Positions 1 to 10,075 are shown, counted from the stretch's first letter. The stretch: DNA of 64,000 nt from Neobacillus kokaensis (GCF_014656545.1 NZ_BNDS01000002.1:306871-370870); one strand, 5' to 3'. The notes: generated by a model not told the origin, from the sequence alone. Numbers and translations: made by a program.

Positions 1-280
1 TTCTGACTTCTGGATGAACAATTTGGTTTAGAAGCTGTCTTTTCTCCTCTTGATGGAAAATAATTGAACCAAGCTTAGGTCTGTCGATTTCTCCATCTGC
101 AAGTATAACCTCTTCACCGAATTCAGCAATGATTTTAAAATAGGCTGGCTCGCCTTTTTGTACGGCAAGACGTGATTCGATATCTGCATCAATAATGGTT
201 ATATTCATTTCCTTTAACATATTAGATACGGTGCTCTTCCCACTTGCAATCCCGCCTGTTAAACCGACAATTAATGTCAT
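1..280 (-). CDS. coaE: Dephospho-CoA kinase, N-terminal part (runs off left edge)
   Basis: Phosphorylates the 3'-OH of dephospho-CoA with ATP, the last step of coenzyme A synthesis, in the cytosol. About 93 N-terminal residues are visible, starting [17 protein letters not shown]. The Walker A P-loop GGIASGKST is at residues 9-17 and the DAD motif typical of CoaE is at about 31-33. The gene is last in a minus-strand series phoP-phoR-polA-mutM-ytaF-coaE, 21 bp after ytaF, so it is probably co-transcribed. The C-terminal half lies outside the window. Family assignment is firm from the P-loop context. Confidence 0.93.
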   Translation of the reverse strand, partial: MTLIVGLTGGIASGKSTVSNMLKEMNITIIDADIESRLAVQKGEPAYFKIIAEFGEEVILADGEIDRPKLGSIIFHQEEKRQLLNQIVHPEVR

Positions 281-301
281 ACTATTTTCCTTTCTAAGCC
301 A

Positions 302-937
302 TCAAATTTTCCAAATTCCAATTACAATTAATAATATACCTGGCAGGAATGTCAACCGCTGAACCCATTCAAAGCGATATAATAAACTGCCGCTTTTGAT
401 TCCCATAAGAACAAATAAAGAACTCATAACAGCAACAGAACCAGCTAAATAGATTGGTGAAAAACCTAGCATTGCAGCTCCTATTCCAGCACCAAAGGAA
501 TCAAGTGATAACGCCAGCCCCAACATTAAGGCCTCAATTCCGGTAATCGTTCCTGATTGGTCAAAATCAGCCGACATTGGTTTTTTTAATATGTTAATAG
601 CCAATCCAAGCGAACGAATTTCGAAATTGACAATCGTTTTCTCTTGTTTTAAAACTTCCTTTTCTTTTTCAGGGCGAAAAAATTGATACAACACCCAGGC
701 GCCGAGTACGATTAGAATAAAGCCCCCAAGACTGGCCGTTACCCTTGGAGATAGGACCTTTTCAAGCCCATGTCCTATTGAGATGGCAATTAACAAAGAA
801 AGAGCCGAGCAGGTTGCAATAATGATGACCGACTTTAGCGGCATGACCATTTTTCTTAATCCATAGGTTAAGCCAACGCTAAAGCTGTCAAGACTTAGAG
901 CAAAGGCTAAAATGAGAAGTGAGAATAAATGACTCAT
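302..937 (-). CDS. ytaF: Sporulation membrane protein YtaF (MntP-like fold)
   Basis: Polytopic membrane protein of about 211 residues with roughly six hydrophobic segments. It has an internal duplication: ALSLDSF occurs near residue 13 and again in the second half (LALSLDSFGAG), the signature of the MntP/YebN manganese-exporter-like family. In B. subtilis YtaF is annotated as a sporulation protein; its transported substrate, if any, is not known to me. A GTG at 967 would add ten residues. I chose the ATG at 937 because AGGAAGGAG precedes it by 11 bases and the length then matches the B. subtilis protein. It lies between mutM and coaE. Confidence 0.85.
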   Translation of the reverse strand: MSHLFSLLILAFALSLDSFSVGLTYGLRKMVMPLKSVIIIATCSALSLLIAISIGHGLEKVLSPRVTASLGGFILIVLGAWVLYQFFRPEKEKEVLKQEKTIVNFEIRSLGLAINILKKPMSADFDQSGTITGIEALMLGLALSLDSFGAGIGAAMLGFSPIYLAGSVAVMSSLFVLMGIKSGSLLYRFEWVQRLTFLPGILLIVIGIWKI

Positions 938-1033
938 GTAGTCTAGGACTCCTTCCTGCAAAATCACTACGATAGTATATGGCAGGAGCCTATCCGGTGT
1001 GTTTCATTATTCTTTTCTTCTCCAAATCTCCCT

Positions 1034-1867
1034 TTACTTCTTTAGCTTTTGACACTTCGGACAAAAGTGTGTGCCTCTGCCTCCGACTGTTGTTTTTACG
1101 AGGGGTCGGCCGCATTTTTTACACTCTTCTCCTTTACGCCCATAAACGAATAACTCAAGCTGAAACATGCCGATTTCTCCTTGGGAGTTCACATATGTGC
1201 GAATAGTACTGCCCCCCTTCTCCACTGCTTCAGACAGGGTAGCCACAATCTCGCGATGGAGAAGGTCAATTTCTTTTTTCTTTAGTGAACTTGCAATTCT
1301 TTCAGGATGAATGCCGGCACGAAAAAGGGCTTCATCCACATAAATATTACCTAAACCGACCAACAGTTTTTGGTCCAGCAGTGCTGGTTTTATCTTTCTA
1401 TTTGTCGTTTTTAATTTCGCTTGCAAATAGGCTGCTGTAAAGTCCTCTGCAAATGGCTCAGGCCCAAGATCAAGAAGCGGCCGCTTTTCAAATTCTTCAC
1501 CCTTCATATATAGATGCATTGTGCCAAATTTACGGACATCACGGTATCTTAACTCACTATCGTCTGTAAAACGGAATATCACATGCGTGTGCTTATCAAA
1601 AGGCTCGCTCTTAGGATATAGCCCATATTTTCCTTCCATCCTTAAATGTGACACTAGGGCATATTTATCGGTATAAATTATTAGAAATTTACCTCTTCTG
1701 CCCACATCAACAATCGTTTCTCCCTTTAAGGCGTCGATAAATTGTTCAACCTCTGCGGGATTTTTGATAATATTAGGCCAAAAAACAGAGATATTATCAA
1801 TAGTTTTATTCAATACCAAGCTTTTTAATGTTTTACGTACTGTCTCAACCTCAGGTAGTTCCGGCAT
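1034..1867 (-). CDS. mutM: Formamidopyrimidine-DNA glycosylase (Fpg/MutM)
   Basis: Base-excision repair enzyme that removes 8-oxoguanine and formamidopyrimidines and nicks the abasic site. The start was moved 11 codons into the open frame so that the protein begins MPELPEVETVRK: Pro2 becomes the catalytic N-terminus after Met removal, followed by Glu3. Lys of the H2TH region and the C-terminal zinc finger (CKKCGRPL then HFCPKCQ, about residues 244-275) are intact. Length 277 residues is normal. It sits 14 bp after polA; polA-mutM linkage is conserved in Bacillus and places the glycosylase with the gap-filling polymerase. Confidence 0.96.
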   Translation of the reverse strand: MPELPEVETVRKTLKSLVLNKTIDNISVFWPNIIKNPAEVEQFIDALKGETIVDVGRRGKFLIIYTDKYALVSHLRMEGKYGLYPKSEPFDKHTHVIFRFTDDSELRYRDVRKFGTMHLYMKGEEFEKRPLLDLGPEPFAEDFTAAYLQAKLKTTNRKIKPALLDQKLLVGLGNIYVDEALFRAGIHPERIASSLKKKEIDLLHREIVATLSEAVEKGGSTIRTYVNSQGEIGMFQLELFVYGRKGEECKKCGRPLVKTTVGGRGTHFCPKCQKLKK

Positions 1868-1881
1868 TGCCACTATCTCCC

Positions 1882-4518
1882 TTACTTTGCATCGAACCAA
1901 GTTGGGCCGTATGCATAATCCACCTTTAACGGAACATCTAATTCAATTGCATTTTCCATTACTAATGGGACTAATTCTTTTAGAATTTCAATTTCCTCTT
2001 CAGGTGCTTCAAAGATCAATTCGTCATGAACCTGCAACAATAAGCGTGATTTTAAGCCCTTATCTTTTAGAGCTTCATCCATATCGATCATCGCTTTTTT
2101 GATAATATCAGCAGCACTTCCTTGAATGGGCGTATTCATCGCTGTTCGTTCCGCAAAGCTTCTTAGATTGAAATTTCTGCTGGTTATTTCCGGAATATAT
2201 CTTCTTCTTTGCAGTAAGGTCGATACATAGCCTTTTTCCTTGGCCGAATGAATGATTTCGTCCATGTATTCCTTAACACCTGGGTAACTGTTAAGGTAGC
2301 GTTCAATAAACTGCCCCGCTTCCTTTCTTGTAATCCCGAGGTTTTGTGAGAGTCCATAATCACTGATTCCATAGACAATCCCGAAATTAACAGCCTTTGC
2401 CTGCCGCCTCATATTGGAGGTTACCTCTCCTTTATCAACATGGAAGACCTCCATCGCCGTTTTCGTGTGAATATCCAGCTCATCTTTAAATGCTTGAATC
2501 AGTTTTTCATCTCCAGCAATATGTGCAAGGACCCGAAGTTCAATTTGAGAATAATCCGCTGCAAAAATAACCCAGCCTTTTTCTGACGGAACAAACGCCT
2601 GCCGAATCTTACGTCCTTCTTCCAGACGAATGGGGATATTTTGCAGATTTGGATCAATTGAGCTTAATCTGCCTGTGGCTGTTAATGTTTGTTGGAATCT
2701 TGTATGGACCTTCTCCGTTTTCGTATCAATCACTTTTAAAAGGCCTTCAATATAAGTTGACTGCAGCTTACCTAATTGTCTATATAGAAGAATGTGTTCT
2801 ACAATCTCATGTTGGGGGGCTAATTTTTCTAATACATCCGCTGATGTTGAATAACCTGTTTTCGTCTTCTTAAACGAAGGCAGATTTAATTTTTCGAACA
2901 AAATGACCCCTAATTGCTTCGGAGAATTTATATTAAATTTTTCACCTGCTAATTCACAAACCTTCTCTTCAATTTCAATTAGCCTTAAGCCCAGCTCACG
3001 CCCCATGGATTCTAGACGTTTCCGTTCCACCTTAATTCCGTATGATTCCATATCTGCTAAAATCAGCGATAATGGCATCTCGAGCTCGGTAAATAATTCA
3101 AATTGTTCATTGTTTTTCAATTCATTTTCGAGCTTTTCTTTTAACTTGGACATGGCTATAGCTTTTCGTACTAAGTGTTCAGCAAGCATTGAATCCTCTG
3201 GAACCTTCTGCTTCGCACCTTTTCCATAGAAGGTTTGATCGGATTGGATATTAGAAATATCATATTTCTTCGCAATTGCTGCCAGGTCCTCCTGTGATTC
3301 TGAAGGGTTAATGATATAGGAAGCCATTAAAATGTCAAAGTCAGTCCCTTTTAAATGGATTTCAAACCTTCTTAACGAAACCTCTGATCGCTTAGCATCA
3401 TATACTGTTTTTTTCCTTCCTTCATCCTCAGCCCAATTTTGAAATGCTTCTGACTTTAGGGCAAGTTCAGTTGGCAGGTAAAAAGCGCCCTTCTCATTGA
3501 CCACAGAAAAGCCAATGATATCCGCTTGATGATAGTTGTCATCAAGCATCTCAACATAAAAGTAATTATCATCAGCAAATAAATCATCAGTTATTTCATC
3601 AGGGATTGTAAATTCGATATCTTCAAGCTTATCCGGTTCCGTCCCTGGTCCATCCTCACCTAACTTGTCTAATAAAGAGGTAAAGCCAAGCTCTTTATAC
3701 AGGTCCACTACCTTAGCTCTATTCAAACCTTCATAGCCAATGTTCGACAGCTTTACTTCAATAGGAGCTTTTCTTTCTATCGTCGCCAGCTGTTTACTCA
3801 TGATGGCCTGATCTTTAAATTCTTCGAGCTTTTCTTTCAGTTTATTCCCACTCACTTGATCAATCGATTGAACCAAATTTTCCAGGGTTGAAAATTCCTT
3901 TAATAGCTTGATAGCTGTTTTTTCCCCTACTCCAGGAACACCAGGAATATTGTCGGAAGCATCCCCCATTAACCCCTTCATGTCAATAATTTGTTCAGGC
4001 GTGAGTCCATATTTTTCTTTTATATGTGACGGGGTATATTCTTCAATATCCGTTATTCCTTTTCTTGTAATGCCAACAGTGGTTGTTTCTGATGAAAGCT
4101 GTGTTAAATCTTTATCTCCAGAAATGACTTTTACTTCAAATCCCTCTGTTTCAGCCATTAATGAAAGGGTTCCGATTATATCGTCTGCTTCATAATTTTC
4201 AAGTTCATATCTTGAAATCCCATAGGCATCAAGCAATTCACGAATAAACGGAAATTGTTCGGATAGCTCCGGCGGTGTCTTTTGTCTTCCGCCCTTGTAC
4301 TCCTCAAACGTTTTATGACGGAATGTCGTTTTCCCGGCATCAAATGCTACAAGCATATGTGTTGGTTTTTCCTCTTCCAAAATTTTCATCAACATCATTG
4401 TAAAACCATAAACAGCATTGGTATGAATACCTTTATCATTATTAAGCAGGGGCAGTGCAAAAAAAGCACGATAGGCTATGCTGTTCCCATCTATAAGTAC
4501 TAACTTTTTATTTTCCAA
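1882..4518 (-). CDS. polA: DNA polymerase I
   Basis: Fills repair gaps and removes Okazaki primers. Domains in order: 5'-3' flap exonuclease (about 1-290, opening LVLIDGNSIAYRAFF), degenerate 3'-5' exonuclease fold (about 300-470) and family A polymerase (about 500-878). Motif A DYSQIELR, motif B RRQAKAVNFG and motif C QVHDEL are present. The proofreading acid pair is lost (YVEM where FDTE would be expected), as in other Bacillus PolI. The start is probably TTG at 4518: GGATGGTG lies 6 bases upstream and the product (MENKKLVLIDG, 878 residues) matches B. subtilis in length. ATG codons at 4530 and 4548 lack a good RBS. This start overlaps the end of phoR by 11 bp. Confidence 0.95.
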   Translation of the reverse strand: MENKKLVLIDGNSIAYRAFFALPLLNNDKGIHTNAVYGFTMMLMKILEEEKPTHMLVAFDAGKTTFRHKTFEEYKGGRQKTPPELSEQFPFIRELLDAYGISRYELENYEADDIIGTLSLMAETEGFEVKVISGDKDLTQLSSETTTVGITRKGITDIEEYTPSHIKEKYGLTPEQIIDMKGLMGDASDNIPGVPGVGEKTAIKLLKEFSTLENLVQSIDQVSGNKLKEKLEEFKDQAIMSKQLATIERKAPIEVKLSNIGYEGLNRAKVVDLYKELGFTSLLDKLGEDGPGTEPDKLEDIEFTIPDEITDDLFADDNYFYVEMLDDNYHQADIIGFSVVNEKGAFYLPTELALKSEAFQNWAEDEGRKKTVYDAKRSEVSLRRFEIHLKGTDFDILMASYIINPSESQEDLAAIAKKYDISNIQSDQTFYGKGAKQKVPEDSMLAEHLVRKAIAMSKLKEKLENELKNNEQFELFTELEMPLSLILADMESYGIKVERKRLESMGRELGLRLIEIEEKVCELAGEKFNINSPKQLGVILFEKLNLPSFKKTKTGYSTSADVLEKLAPQHEIVEHILLYRQLGKLQSTYIEGLLKVIDTKTEKVHTRFQQTLTATGRLSSIDPNLQNIPIRLEEGRKIRQAFVPSEKGWVIFAADYSQIELRVLAHIAGDEKLIQAFKDELDIHTKTAMEVFHVDKGEVTSNMRRQAKAVNFGIVYGISDYGLSQNLGITRKEAGQFIERYLNSYPGVKEYMDEIIHSAKEKGYVSTLLQRRRYIPEITSRNFNLRSFAERTAMNTPIQGSAADIIKKAMIDMDEALKDKGLKSRLLLQVHDELIFEAPEEEIEILKELVPLVMENAIELDVPLKVDYAYGPTWFDAK

Positions 4519-6298
4519 TGATTTCACCATCCAAAAGTTCATTCTCATTTTGTAGCTCTATAATAAACTCACTGCCTTTTCCTAATTCGCTCCTAACAAT
4601 GATATTTCCGTGATGCGCTTCGACCAAATGCTTTACAATAGCAAGTCCTAGGCCAGTCCCGCCTGAATTGCGGCTTCTAGCCCGGTCCACCCTGTAAAAC
4701 CGTTCAAATATCCGTGGTATTTCTTCCTTTTCAATTCCTACTCCGGTGTCCAATACGTGTATTCGAACATGATCGCGATTGTTTTCTAGGACAACTTTTA
4801 CAGACCCTCCGTCAGGGGTATAGTTGATGGAATTGCTCACTAAGTTGATAAACACCTGTTTTAAGCGGTCTATGTCACCCTTTATTAACACCTGCCCAGG
4901 AAAATTGTTATATTCTATCTTAATATTTTTAGCCTGTGCTTTTCCTGTGAGAAGTGCTATGACTTCTTCGAGTAAATGATCTAAATCCAGCCGCTGCAGG
5001 TTTAACTTAAATCCCTGCTGCTCAATTTTTGAAAGCTCTAATAAATCTTGAATGAGCGTTTGCAAACGTTCACTTTCCTTCAAAATAATAGAAAGGAAGG
5101 CCTCTAACGTTTCTTGATTGTTCTTTGCCCCGTCCATAAGGGTCTCTGCAAACCCTTTAATGGAGGTGACTGGTGTTTTTAATTCATGGGAAACATTTGC
5201 TACAAAATCCTTACGCATTTGCTCTAGTTTTTTTAATTCGGTTATATCATGAAAAACTAGTAATACACCTTTCCAAACATTGTTTGAGCCAATAATTGGA
5301 ACACCGTAAACATCAAAATACTTTCTTTCAATTTGTAAAGGGATTAATAATTGTTTTCTAACCTTTTGCTCTGTCCGAAATACTTCGGCAACAATTTGGC
5401 AAATTTCCTTTTCATCAATTACTTCATAGTACAACTTATTTAAATATTGTTTGGGACTCACATGAAAGAAATCTATATACCCTTTATTAATTAAATTTAT
5501 ATAGCCGCGGCTGTCGATCAGGATTAATCCCGTACCAATATTTTCAATTAAAACTGTTAAACGGTCCTGTTGCATTTCCTGCGCTTTAACAAGCTCCTGT
5601 AAATTCATAGCAAGCCTATTAATAGATGTTCCTAACATTTCTGTTTCATCTAATTTATTTGCAGATGTTCTTGCACGATAATTTCCTTTCGCTAATTCAA
5701 TCGCAACATTAGCAGCTTCTTCAATAGGTTTTGTATAACGGGAAGTAATACGAATCCCAAGATAAAGAATTACCACTAAAGCAATTCCCAGGCTGATGGA
5801 CAGAATCCACCAAATTTGCCCATATGCCTGATTTAGTTCATTGGTTTTCGTACTTAGAAATATATACCCTTCTTTTTGTCCATTTTTCACAAGGGCCTTC
5901 CAATAATAGTGAAGATCATAGCCATCGCCTTCTTCAAAGCGATTCTCCTGCTGCGTCTTTTTCTTAATCACATCTTGTATAATTTGCTCTAATCCATTTG
6001 ATTTGGAATCATTTATTTCACCGCTGTCATACAATATTTTTCCTTCTTTATCGGTAATTGTTGCCCGGACATTTAACATGTCACTAATTTGTGACACATC
6101 CTGTTTTTTAAATGACGATACCCCGCCATTTTCCTCAATATAGAAACTAAGGAGATTCTTTTCAACCTTTAACCGTTCATTAAAAGAATGTAAATAGTAG
6201 CTTTTAAATAACTGACCAAGCAAAATTCCTAAGCCGACCAAAACTGATATTATTAACGTTATGAGGGCAATTAGAAGTTTTGTCCTAAATTTTGTCAT
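4508..6298 (-). CDS. phoR: Phosphate-starvation sensor histidine kinase PhoR
   Basis: Membrane sensor kinase of the Pho regulon, partner of PhoP. N-terminal TM helix (about 8-31), extracytoplasmic sensor region, second TM (about 163-185), HAMP linker, a PAS domain (about 245-350), then HisKA with the phospho-acceptor His in FVANVSHELKTP, and a HATPase with N box (NLVSNSINY), G1 (DTGVGI), F box (FERFYR) and G2 (GGTGLGLA). Length 596 is close to B. subtilis PhoR. The start ATG overlaps the phoP stop (ATGA), implying translational coupling. The gene order phoP-phoR-polA supports PhoR over other PAS kinases such as WalK. Confidence 0.94.
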   Translation of the reverse strand: MTKFRTKLLIALITLIISVLVGLGILLGQLFKSYYLHSFNERLKVEKNLLSFYIEENGGVSSFKKQDVSQISDMLNVRATITDKEGKILYDSGEINDSKSNGLEQIIQDVIKKKTQQENRFEEGDGYDLHYYWKALVKNGQKEGYIFLSTKTNELNQAYGQIWWILSISLGIALVVILYLGIRITSRYTKPIEEAANVAIELAKGNYRARTSANKLDETEMLGTSINRLAMNLQELVKAQEMQQDRLTVLIENIGTGLILIDSRGYINLINKGYIDFFHVSPKQYLNKLYYEVIDEKEICQIVAEVFRTEQKVRKQLLIPLQIERKYFDVYGVPIIGSNNVWKGVLLVFHDITELKKLEQMRKDFVANVSHELKTPVTSIKGFAETLMDGAKNNQETLEAFLSIILKESERLQTLIQDLLELSKIEQQGFKLNLQRLDLDHLLEEVIALLTGKAQAKNIKIEYNNFPGQVLIKGDIDRLKQVFINLVSNSINYTPDGGSVKVVLENNRDHVRIHVLDTGVGIEKEEIPRIFERFYRVDRARSRNSGGTGLGLAIVKHLVEAHHGNIIVRSELGKGSEFIIELQNENELLDGEIIGK

Positions 6299-7011
6299 TC
6301 TCCTTTCGGCTCCTCGAGTTTATAGCCTAGTCCACGGACTGTTTTTATATAAACGGGTTTCCTAGTATCCTTTTCAATTTTCTCTCTTAAATGTGAAATA
6401 TGTACATCAACAATTCTAGTATCGCCAGCAAAGTCATAATTCCAAACAGCGCTAAGCAATTGATCCCGAGTTAGTACACGGCCTTTGTTTTGGGCTAGAT
6501 ATAGAAGTAATTCAAACTCCTTTAAGGTTAGTTCTAGCAGTGTTTCCTGAAAATAGGCTTCATATTTTTCTGGAAAGATTCGTAAATTCCCAATTTCGAA
6601 AAGTAATTCTTCAGCTGTGTTTTCTCCTGGAGTTTCAAGTGGTACATGTGTCCTTCTTAAGATTGCCTTTACCCGTGCAATAACTTCCCGCGGGCTGAAT
6701 GGTTTCACCATATAGTCATCTGCGCCAAGCTCAAGACCTAATATTTTATCAAGCTCATCATCTTTTGCCGTTAACATTAAGATAGGTGTCATGATTCGCT
6801 CCTGTCTAAGCTGCTTGCATACTTCCATACCATCTAATTTAGGAAGCATTAAATCTAAAACAATAATATCCGGTGATTCTAGTTCGGCCAGACGTTTTCC
6901 TTCTGCACCGTCCATCGCTGTTACTACTTCAAAACCCGCCTGCTCCAAATTATATTGAAGCAACGTAACAATTGACTGCTCATCATCGACTACAAGTACC
7001 TTTGTTTTCAT
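6295..7011 (-). CDS. phoP: Phosphate response regulator PhoP (OmpR family)
   Basis: DNA-binding response regulator paired with PhoR. Receiver domain about 1-120 with acidic pair D9/D10, phospho-acceptor D53 (IVLDLMLP) and the conserved Lys in MVKPFSPRE. C-terminal winged helix about 135-235 (TLKEFELLLYL, IVDVHISHLREKIE, RGLGYKLE). The start was set at ATG 7011, with GGAGG five bases upstream; the longer frame would begin with GTG inside the RBS. An AT-rich stretch upstream (about 7040-7060) contains TATAAT-like sequence, but I could not define a -35 or Pho boxes with confidence. Confidence 0.95.
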   Translation of the reverse strand: MKTKVLVVDDEQSIVTLLQYNLEQAGFEVVTAMDGAEGKRLAELESPDIIVLDLMLPKLDGMEVCKQLRQERIMTPILMLTAKDDELDKILGLELGADDYMVKPFSPREVIARVKAILRRTHVPLETPGENTAEELLFEIGNLRIFPEKYEAYFQETLLELTLKEFELLLYLAQNKGRVLTRDQLLSAVWNYDFAGDTRIVDVHISHLREKIEKDTRKPVYIKTVRGLGYKLEEPKGE

Positions 7012-7107
7012 CGTATCCTCCACTTTTCATTACTTAAAATTTTTCATATTATTATTATAATATAAATCAGGAAAGATTACTTTCTTGACCGTGTTCTATA
7101 TACGCAA

Positions 7108-7153
7108 AAAGGAATGTACAGAAGGGGCAGCCCGCTAACCTGTACATTCCTTT
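7108..7153 (-). terminator. Intrinsic terminator of the MaoC-like gene
   Basis: A perfect 14-bp inverted repeat (AAAGGAATGTACAG / CTGTACATTCCTTT) with an 18-base loop. On the minus strand it is followed by a T-run. It separates the MaoC-like gene from phoPR. Confidence 0.85.
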
Positions 7154-7165
7154 CCTAAATGAATA

Positions 7166-7642
7166 TTAAAAATTTTCTAATGCAGTGGGATGAATTTCAT
7201 ACAGCCGATGCGGCGGGCATACCTTTACCTTTCCAGTGATAACAGTATCCTCTTTTTCATTTGTTCCAACAATACTAAGTGTTATAAAATGTTCAATTGG
7301 ATTCACTTCTACTACTTCAAATAAAAGCTCCACATTCCCATCATGATATACAGGTTTGGGGAATTCAATTTCTTGACTTACAATGTGACTTCCAGGGCCC
7401 GGTAAATATTTCGATATAGCTGATGTAATTATTCCTGTTATCAATATACTAGGGACAATCGGCTTTTGAAATGGAGTTTGCGAGGCATAGTCATGTTGTA
7501 TATAAAGAGGATTGGCATCATCACTCAAACCTAAATAAAGAAGAAGATCTTTATCTTCGATTCTTTTTTTTATTGAAAGTTTCTCTCCCACAGTGATTTC
7601 ATCAACTTTTCTTCCAAGCTTTCTCTTTTTTCCTAACAGCAA
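7166..7642 (-). CDS. MaoC-like hotdog-fold protein (putative enoyl-CoA hydratase, atypical active site)
   Basis: Single hotdog-fold domain of the MaoC/PhaJ type, about 158 residues. Family members hydrate trans-2-enoyl-CoA using an Asp-His pair in a G-D-x-N-P-x-H motif. Here the motif reads SDDANPLYIQHDYA: Asp and Asn are kept but the catalytic His position is Tyr, so the hydratase assignment is doubtful; it may bind acyl-CoA or act differently. The start is uncertain: GTG 7651, or TTG 7642 which has AAGGGG six bases upstream and is used here. The gene has its own terminator and lies between mdh and phoP. Confidence 0.75.
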   Translation of the reverse strand: MLLGKKRKLGRKVDEITVGEKLSIKKRIEDKDLLLYLGLSDDANPLYIQHDYASQTPFQKPIVPSILITGIITSAISKYLPGPGSHIVSQEIEFPKPVYHDGNVELLFEVVEVNPIEHFITLSIVGTNEKEDTVITGKVKVCPPHRLYEIHPTALENF

Positions 7643-7682
7643 AAACAACACCCCTTTGAAGGCGATTTCAAGTACTAAAGTG

Positions 7683-7724
7683 AAAAATTCGGGAAAGAAA
7701 TGGTAGAGACCCTCTCACCCGAAT
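7683..7724 (-). terminator. Terminator of the citZ-icd-mdh operon
   Basis: Stem ATTCGGG / CCCGAAT (7687-7693 and 7718-7724) with a shorter hairpin in the loop. On the minus strand it is followed by a short T-run, just past the mdh stop. Confidence 0.7.
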
Positions 7725-7736
7725 CTATTTTACTTC

Positions 7737-8675
7737 TTATGCTAAGACGTTCATTACATTTCGAACGGATTCAGCAGACTTGTCTAATGCAGCCTTTTCG
7801 TCTACAGTTAGGTCAAGCTCGATTACCTTTTCAATCCCGTTTGCACCAAGAATGGTTGGTACGCCTAGGTAAATGCCTTCATAGCCATACTCACCTTCTA
7901 GATAAGCAATGGATGGTAATACACGACGTTGGTCTTTCAAAATCGCTTCACACATTTCCACTAGAGAAGCTGCAGGTGCATAATAGGCACTTCCATTACC
8001 AAGCAGGTTAACAATTTCACCGCCGCCTTTTCTAGTACGTTCAACGATTGCTTCAAGGCGATCTTTGGAAATTAATGTTTCTAGAGGAATCCCGCCCGCA
8101 TAGGAATAACGTACAAGGGGTACCATATCGTCGCCATGTCCGCCTAAAACAAAGCCGGTAATATCTTTAACGGAAATATTTAATTCAAGTGAAATAAAGG
8201 TGCGGAAACGTGCTGTATCCAGAACTCCTGACTGACCAATTACACGATTTTTTGGGAATCCTGATTCTTTAAATACAGTATAGGTCATTGCATCAACAGG
8301 ATTCGTTAATACAACAATTGTACAAGTAGGGGAATATTTTACGATTTCAGAAGTAACTGCTTTCATAACCTTTTGGTTTGTCTGTACTAAGTCATCGCGG
8401 CTCATGCCAGGTTTACGAGCAATACCAGCAGTGATGACAACAATATCAGAATCCTTGGTATCTTCATAGTTTGAAGTACCAGTTATCTTTGCATCAAAAC
8501 CTTGAACAGGGCTTGCTTCCAGCATATCTAATGCTTTTCCTTTTGTAGGGTTTTCCATTTGTGGAATATCAACTAAAACAACATCAGCTAATTCTTTCTG
8601 TGCGAGTAAAAATGCAGTAGTAGCACCAGTAAAACCTCCGCCAATTACAGAAACTTTTTTACGCTTTAATGACAC
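7737..8675 (-). CDS. mdh: Malate dehydrogenase
   Basis: NAD-dependent oxidation of malate to oxaloacetate in the TCA cycle; LDH-like MDH type. Rossmann glycine motif [10 protein letters not shown] near the N-terminus, substrate-binding loop [12 protein letters not shown], catalytic His in [15 protein letters not shown]. Third gene of citZ-icd-mdh. Tandem ATGs at 8684/8681 are directly on the RBS. GTG 8675 sits 9 bases after AGGGG and gives [12 protein letters not shown], 312 residues, the length of the B. subtilis enzyme, so I used it. A stem-loop precedes the gene. Confidence 0.96.
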   Translation of the reverse strand: MSLKRKKVSVIGGGFTGATTAFLLAQKELADVVLVDIPQMENPTKGKALDMLEASPVQGFDAKITGTSNYEDTKDSDIVVITAGIARKPGMSRDDLVQTNQKVMKAVTSEIVKYSPTCTIVVLTNPVDAMTYTVFKESGFPKNRVIGQSGVLDTARFRTFISLELNISVKDITGFVLGGHGDDMVPLVRYSYAGGIPLETLISKDRLEAIVERTRKGGGEIVNLLGNGSAYYAPAASLVEMCEAILKDQRRVLPSIAYLEGEYGYEGIYLGVPTILGANGIEKVIELDLTVDEKAALDKSAESVRNVMNVLA

Positions 8676-8707
8676 AGTCATCATCCCCTATTGTTTAGTT
8701 TTTAAAT

Positions 8708-8732
8708 ATGGGCTGTTAGGAAAACAGCCCAT
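8708..8732 (-). other. Intercistronic stem-loop between icd and mdh
   Basis: Inverted repeat ATGGGCTGTT / AACAGCCCAT with a 5-base loop. No T-run follows on the minus strand (ATTTAAAAAC), so it is not a standard terminator. It is probably an mRNA stabilising or processing element between operon genes. Confidence 0.65.
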
Positions 8733-8748
8733 ACATATGAATAATATT

Positions 8749-10017
8749 TTATTCCATATTCTTGATTAACTCATCACCAAATTCAGAAGTTTTTACTTCT
8801 GTTGCACCATCCATTAAACGAGCAAAGTCATAAGTTACAACTTTAGATGCAATTGTCTTCTCTACTGATTTAATAACCATATTCGCTGCTTCATTCCAGC
8901 CTAAGTGCTCAAGCAGTAATACACCTGATAAAATAACAGATGAAGGGTTTACTTTATCGAGACCTGCGTATTTAGGCGCAGTACCATGTGTAGCTTCGAA
9001 AATGGCATGCCCAGTTTCATAGTTGATATTAGCTCCCGGAGCAATCCCGATACCTCCAACTTGTGCTGCAAGCGCGTCGGAAATGAAGTCTCCGTTTAGG
9101 TTCATTGTAGCTACTACGTCAAACTCGCGTGGGCGAGTAAGGATTTGTTGTAAGAAGATGTCAGCGATCGCATCTTTAACAATAATTTTTCCAGCAGCTT
9201 CTGCTTCAGCTTGGGCCTTGTTTGCAGCATCAGCTCCCTGCTCAGCCTTAATACGATCATATTGAGACCATGTAAACACCTTATCGCCAAATTCCTTTTC
9301 AGCAAGTTCATAACCCCAATTTTTAAACGCGCCTTCAGTAAATTTCATGATATTACCTTTATGCACAAGTGTAACAGATTTGCGGCCTTCTTTAATCGCA
9401 TAATTAATGGCTGCACGTACAAGACGAGTGGTACCTTCTTGGGAAACTGGTTTAATACCGATACCTGAAGTTTCAGGGAATCTGATTTTATTTACACCCA
9501 TTTCAGTTTGAAGGAAATCAATAACCTTTTTAGCTGCCTCAGTACCTTTTTCATACTCGATTCCAGCATAAATGTCTTCAGTATTTTCACGGAAGATTAC
9601 CATATCTGTATCTTGCGGACGCTTAACCGGAGAAGGAACACCTTCAAACCATCTTACTGGACGTAAGCAAACAAAAAGGTCCAACTCTTGACGAAGAGCA
9701 ACGTTTAAAGAACGAATTCCGCCGCCAACAGGAGTTGTTAATGGTCCTTTGATGGCAATTAAATATTCATTGATTACATCTAGTGTTTCTTTAGGAAGCC
9801 ATTCGCCAGTTTGATTAAAAGCTTTCTCACCTGCTAGAACTTCCTTCCAGACTAATTTACGTTCACCTTTATATGCTTTTTCAACAGCTGCATTTAAAAC
9901 TCTCTCGGAAGCTGCCCAAATATCCGGTCCGATCCCGTCACCCTCAATAAATGGAATAATTGGATTGTTTGGAACATTTAAAACTCCATTTGTTACTGTA
10001 ATTTTCTCACCTTGCAT
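8749..10017 (-). CDS. icd: Isocitrate dehydrogenase (NADP)
   Basis: Oxidative decarboxylation of isocitrate to 2-oxoglutarate with NADP. At 422 residues it is nearly collinear with B. subtilis Icd. Visible features are [12 protein letters not shown] at the N-terminus, the substrate serine region [13 protein letters not shown] (the Ser phosphorylated in E. coli Icd), [11 protein letters not shown], and the cofactor region [10 protein letters not shown]. Second gene of the citZ operon, about 130 bp downstream of citZ with a stem-loop between. ATG start with GGAG-type RBS. Confidence 0.97.
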   Translation of the reverse strand: MQGEKITVTNGVLNVPNNPIIPFIEGDGIGPDIWAASERVLNAAVEKAYKGERKLVWKEVLAGEKAFNQTGEWLPKETLDVINEYLIAIKGPLTTPVGGGIRSLNVALRQELDLFVCLRPVRWFEGVPSPVKRPQDTDMVIFRENTEDIYAGIEYEKGTEAAKKVIDFLQTEMGVNKIRFPETSGIGIKPVSQEGTTRLVRAAINYAIKEGRKSVTLVHKGNIMKFTEGAFKNWGYELAEKEFGDKVFTWSQYDRIKAEQGADAANKAQAEAEAAGKIIVKDAIADIFLQQILTRPREFDVVATMNLNGDFISDALAAQVGGIGIAPGANINYETGHAIFEATHGTAPKYAGLDKVNPSSVILSGVLLLEHLGWNEAANMVIKSVEKTIASKVVTYDFARLMDGATEVKTSEFGDELIKNME

Positions 10018-10075
10018 GTTGTGTCTCCCTTCTGCTTATGTAAAAAGCCTAAAAATAAGATGTGTAGACTGAGCC

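Noticed and set aside
1882-4518. Loss of the 3'-5' exonuclease acids in PolA
   Set aside because: Normal for Bacillus DNA polymerase I, so not a novelty.
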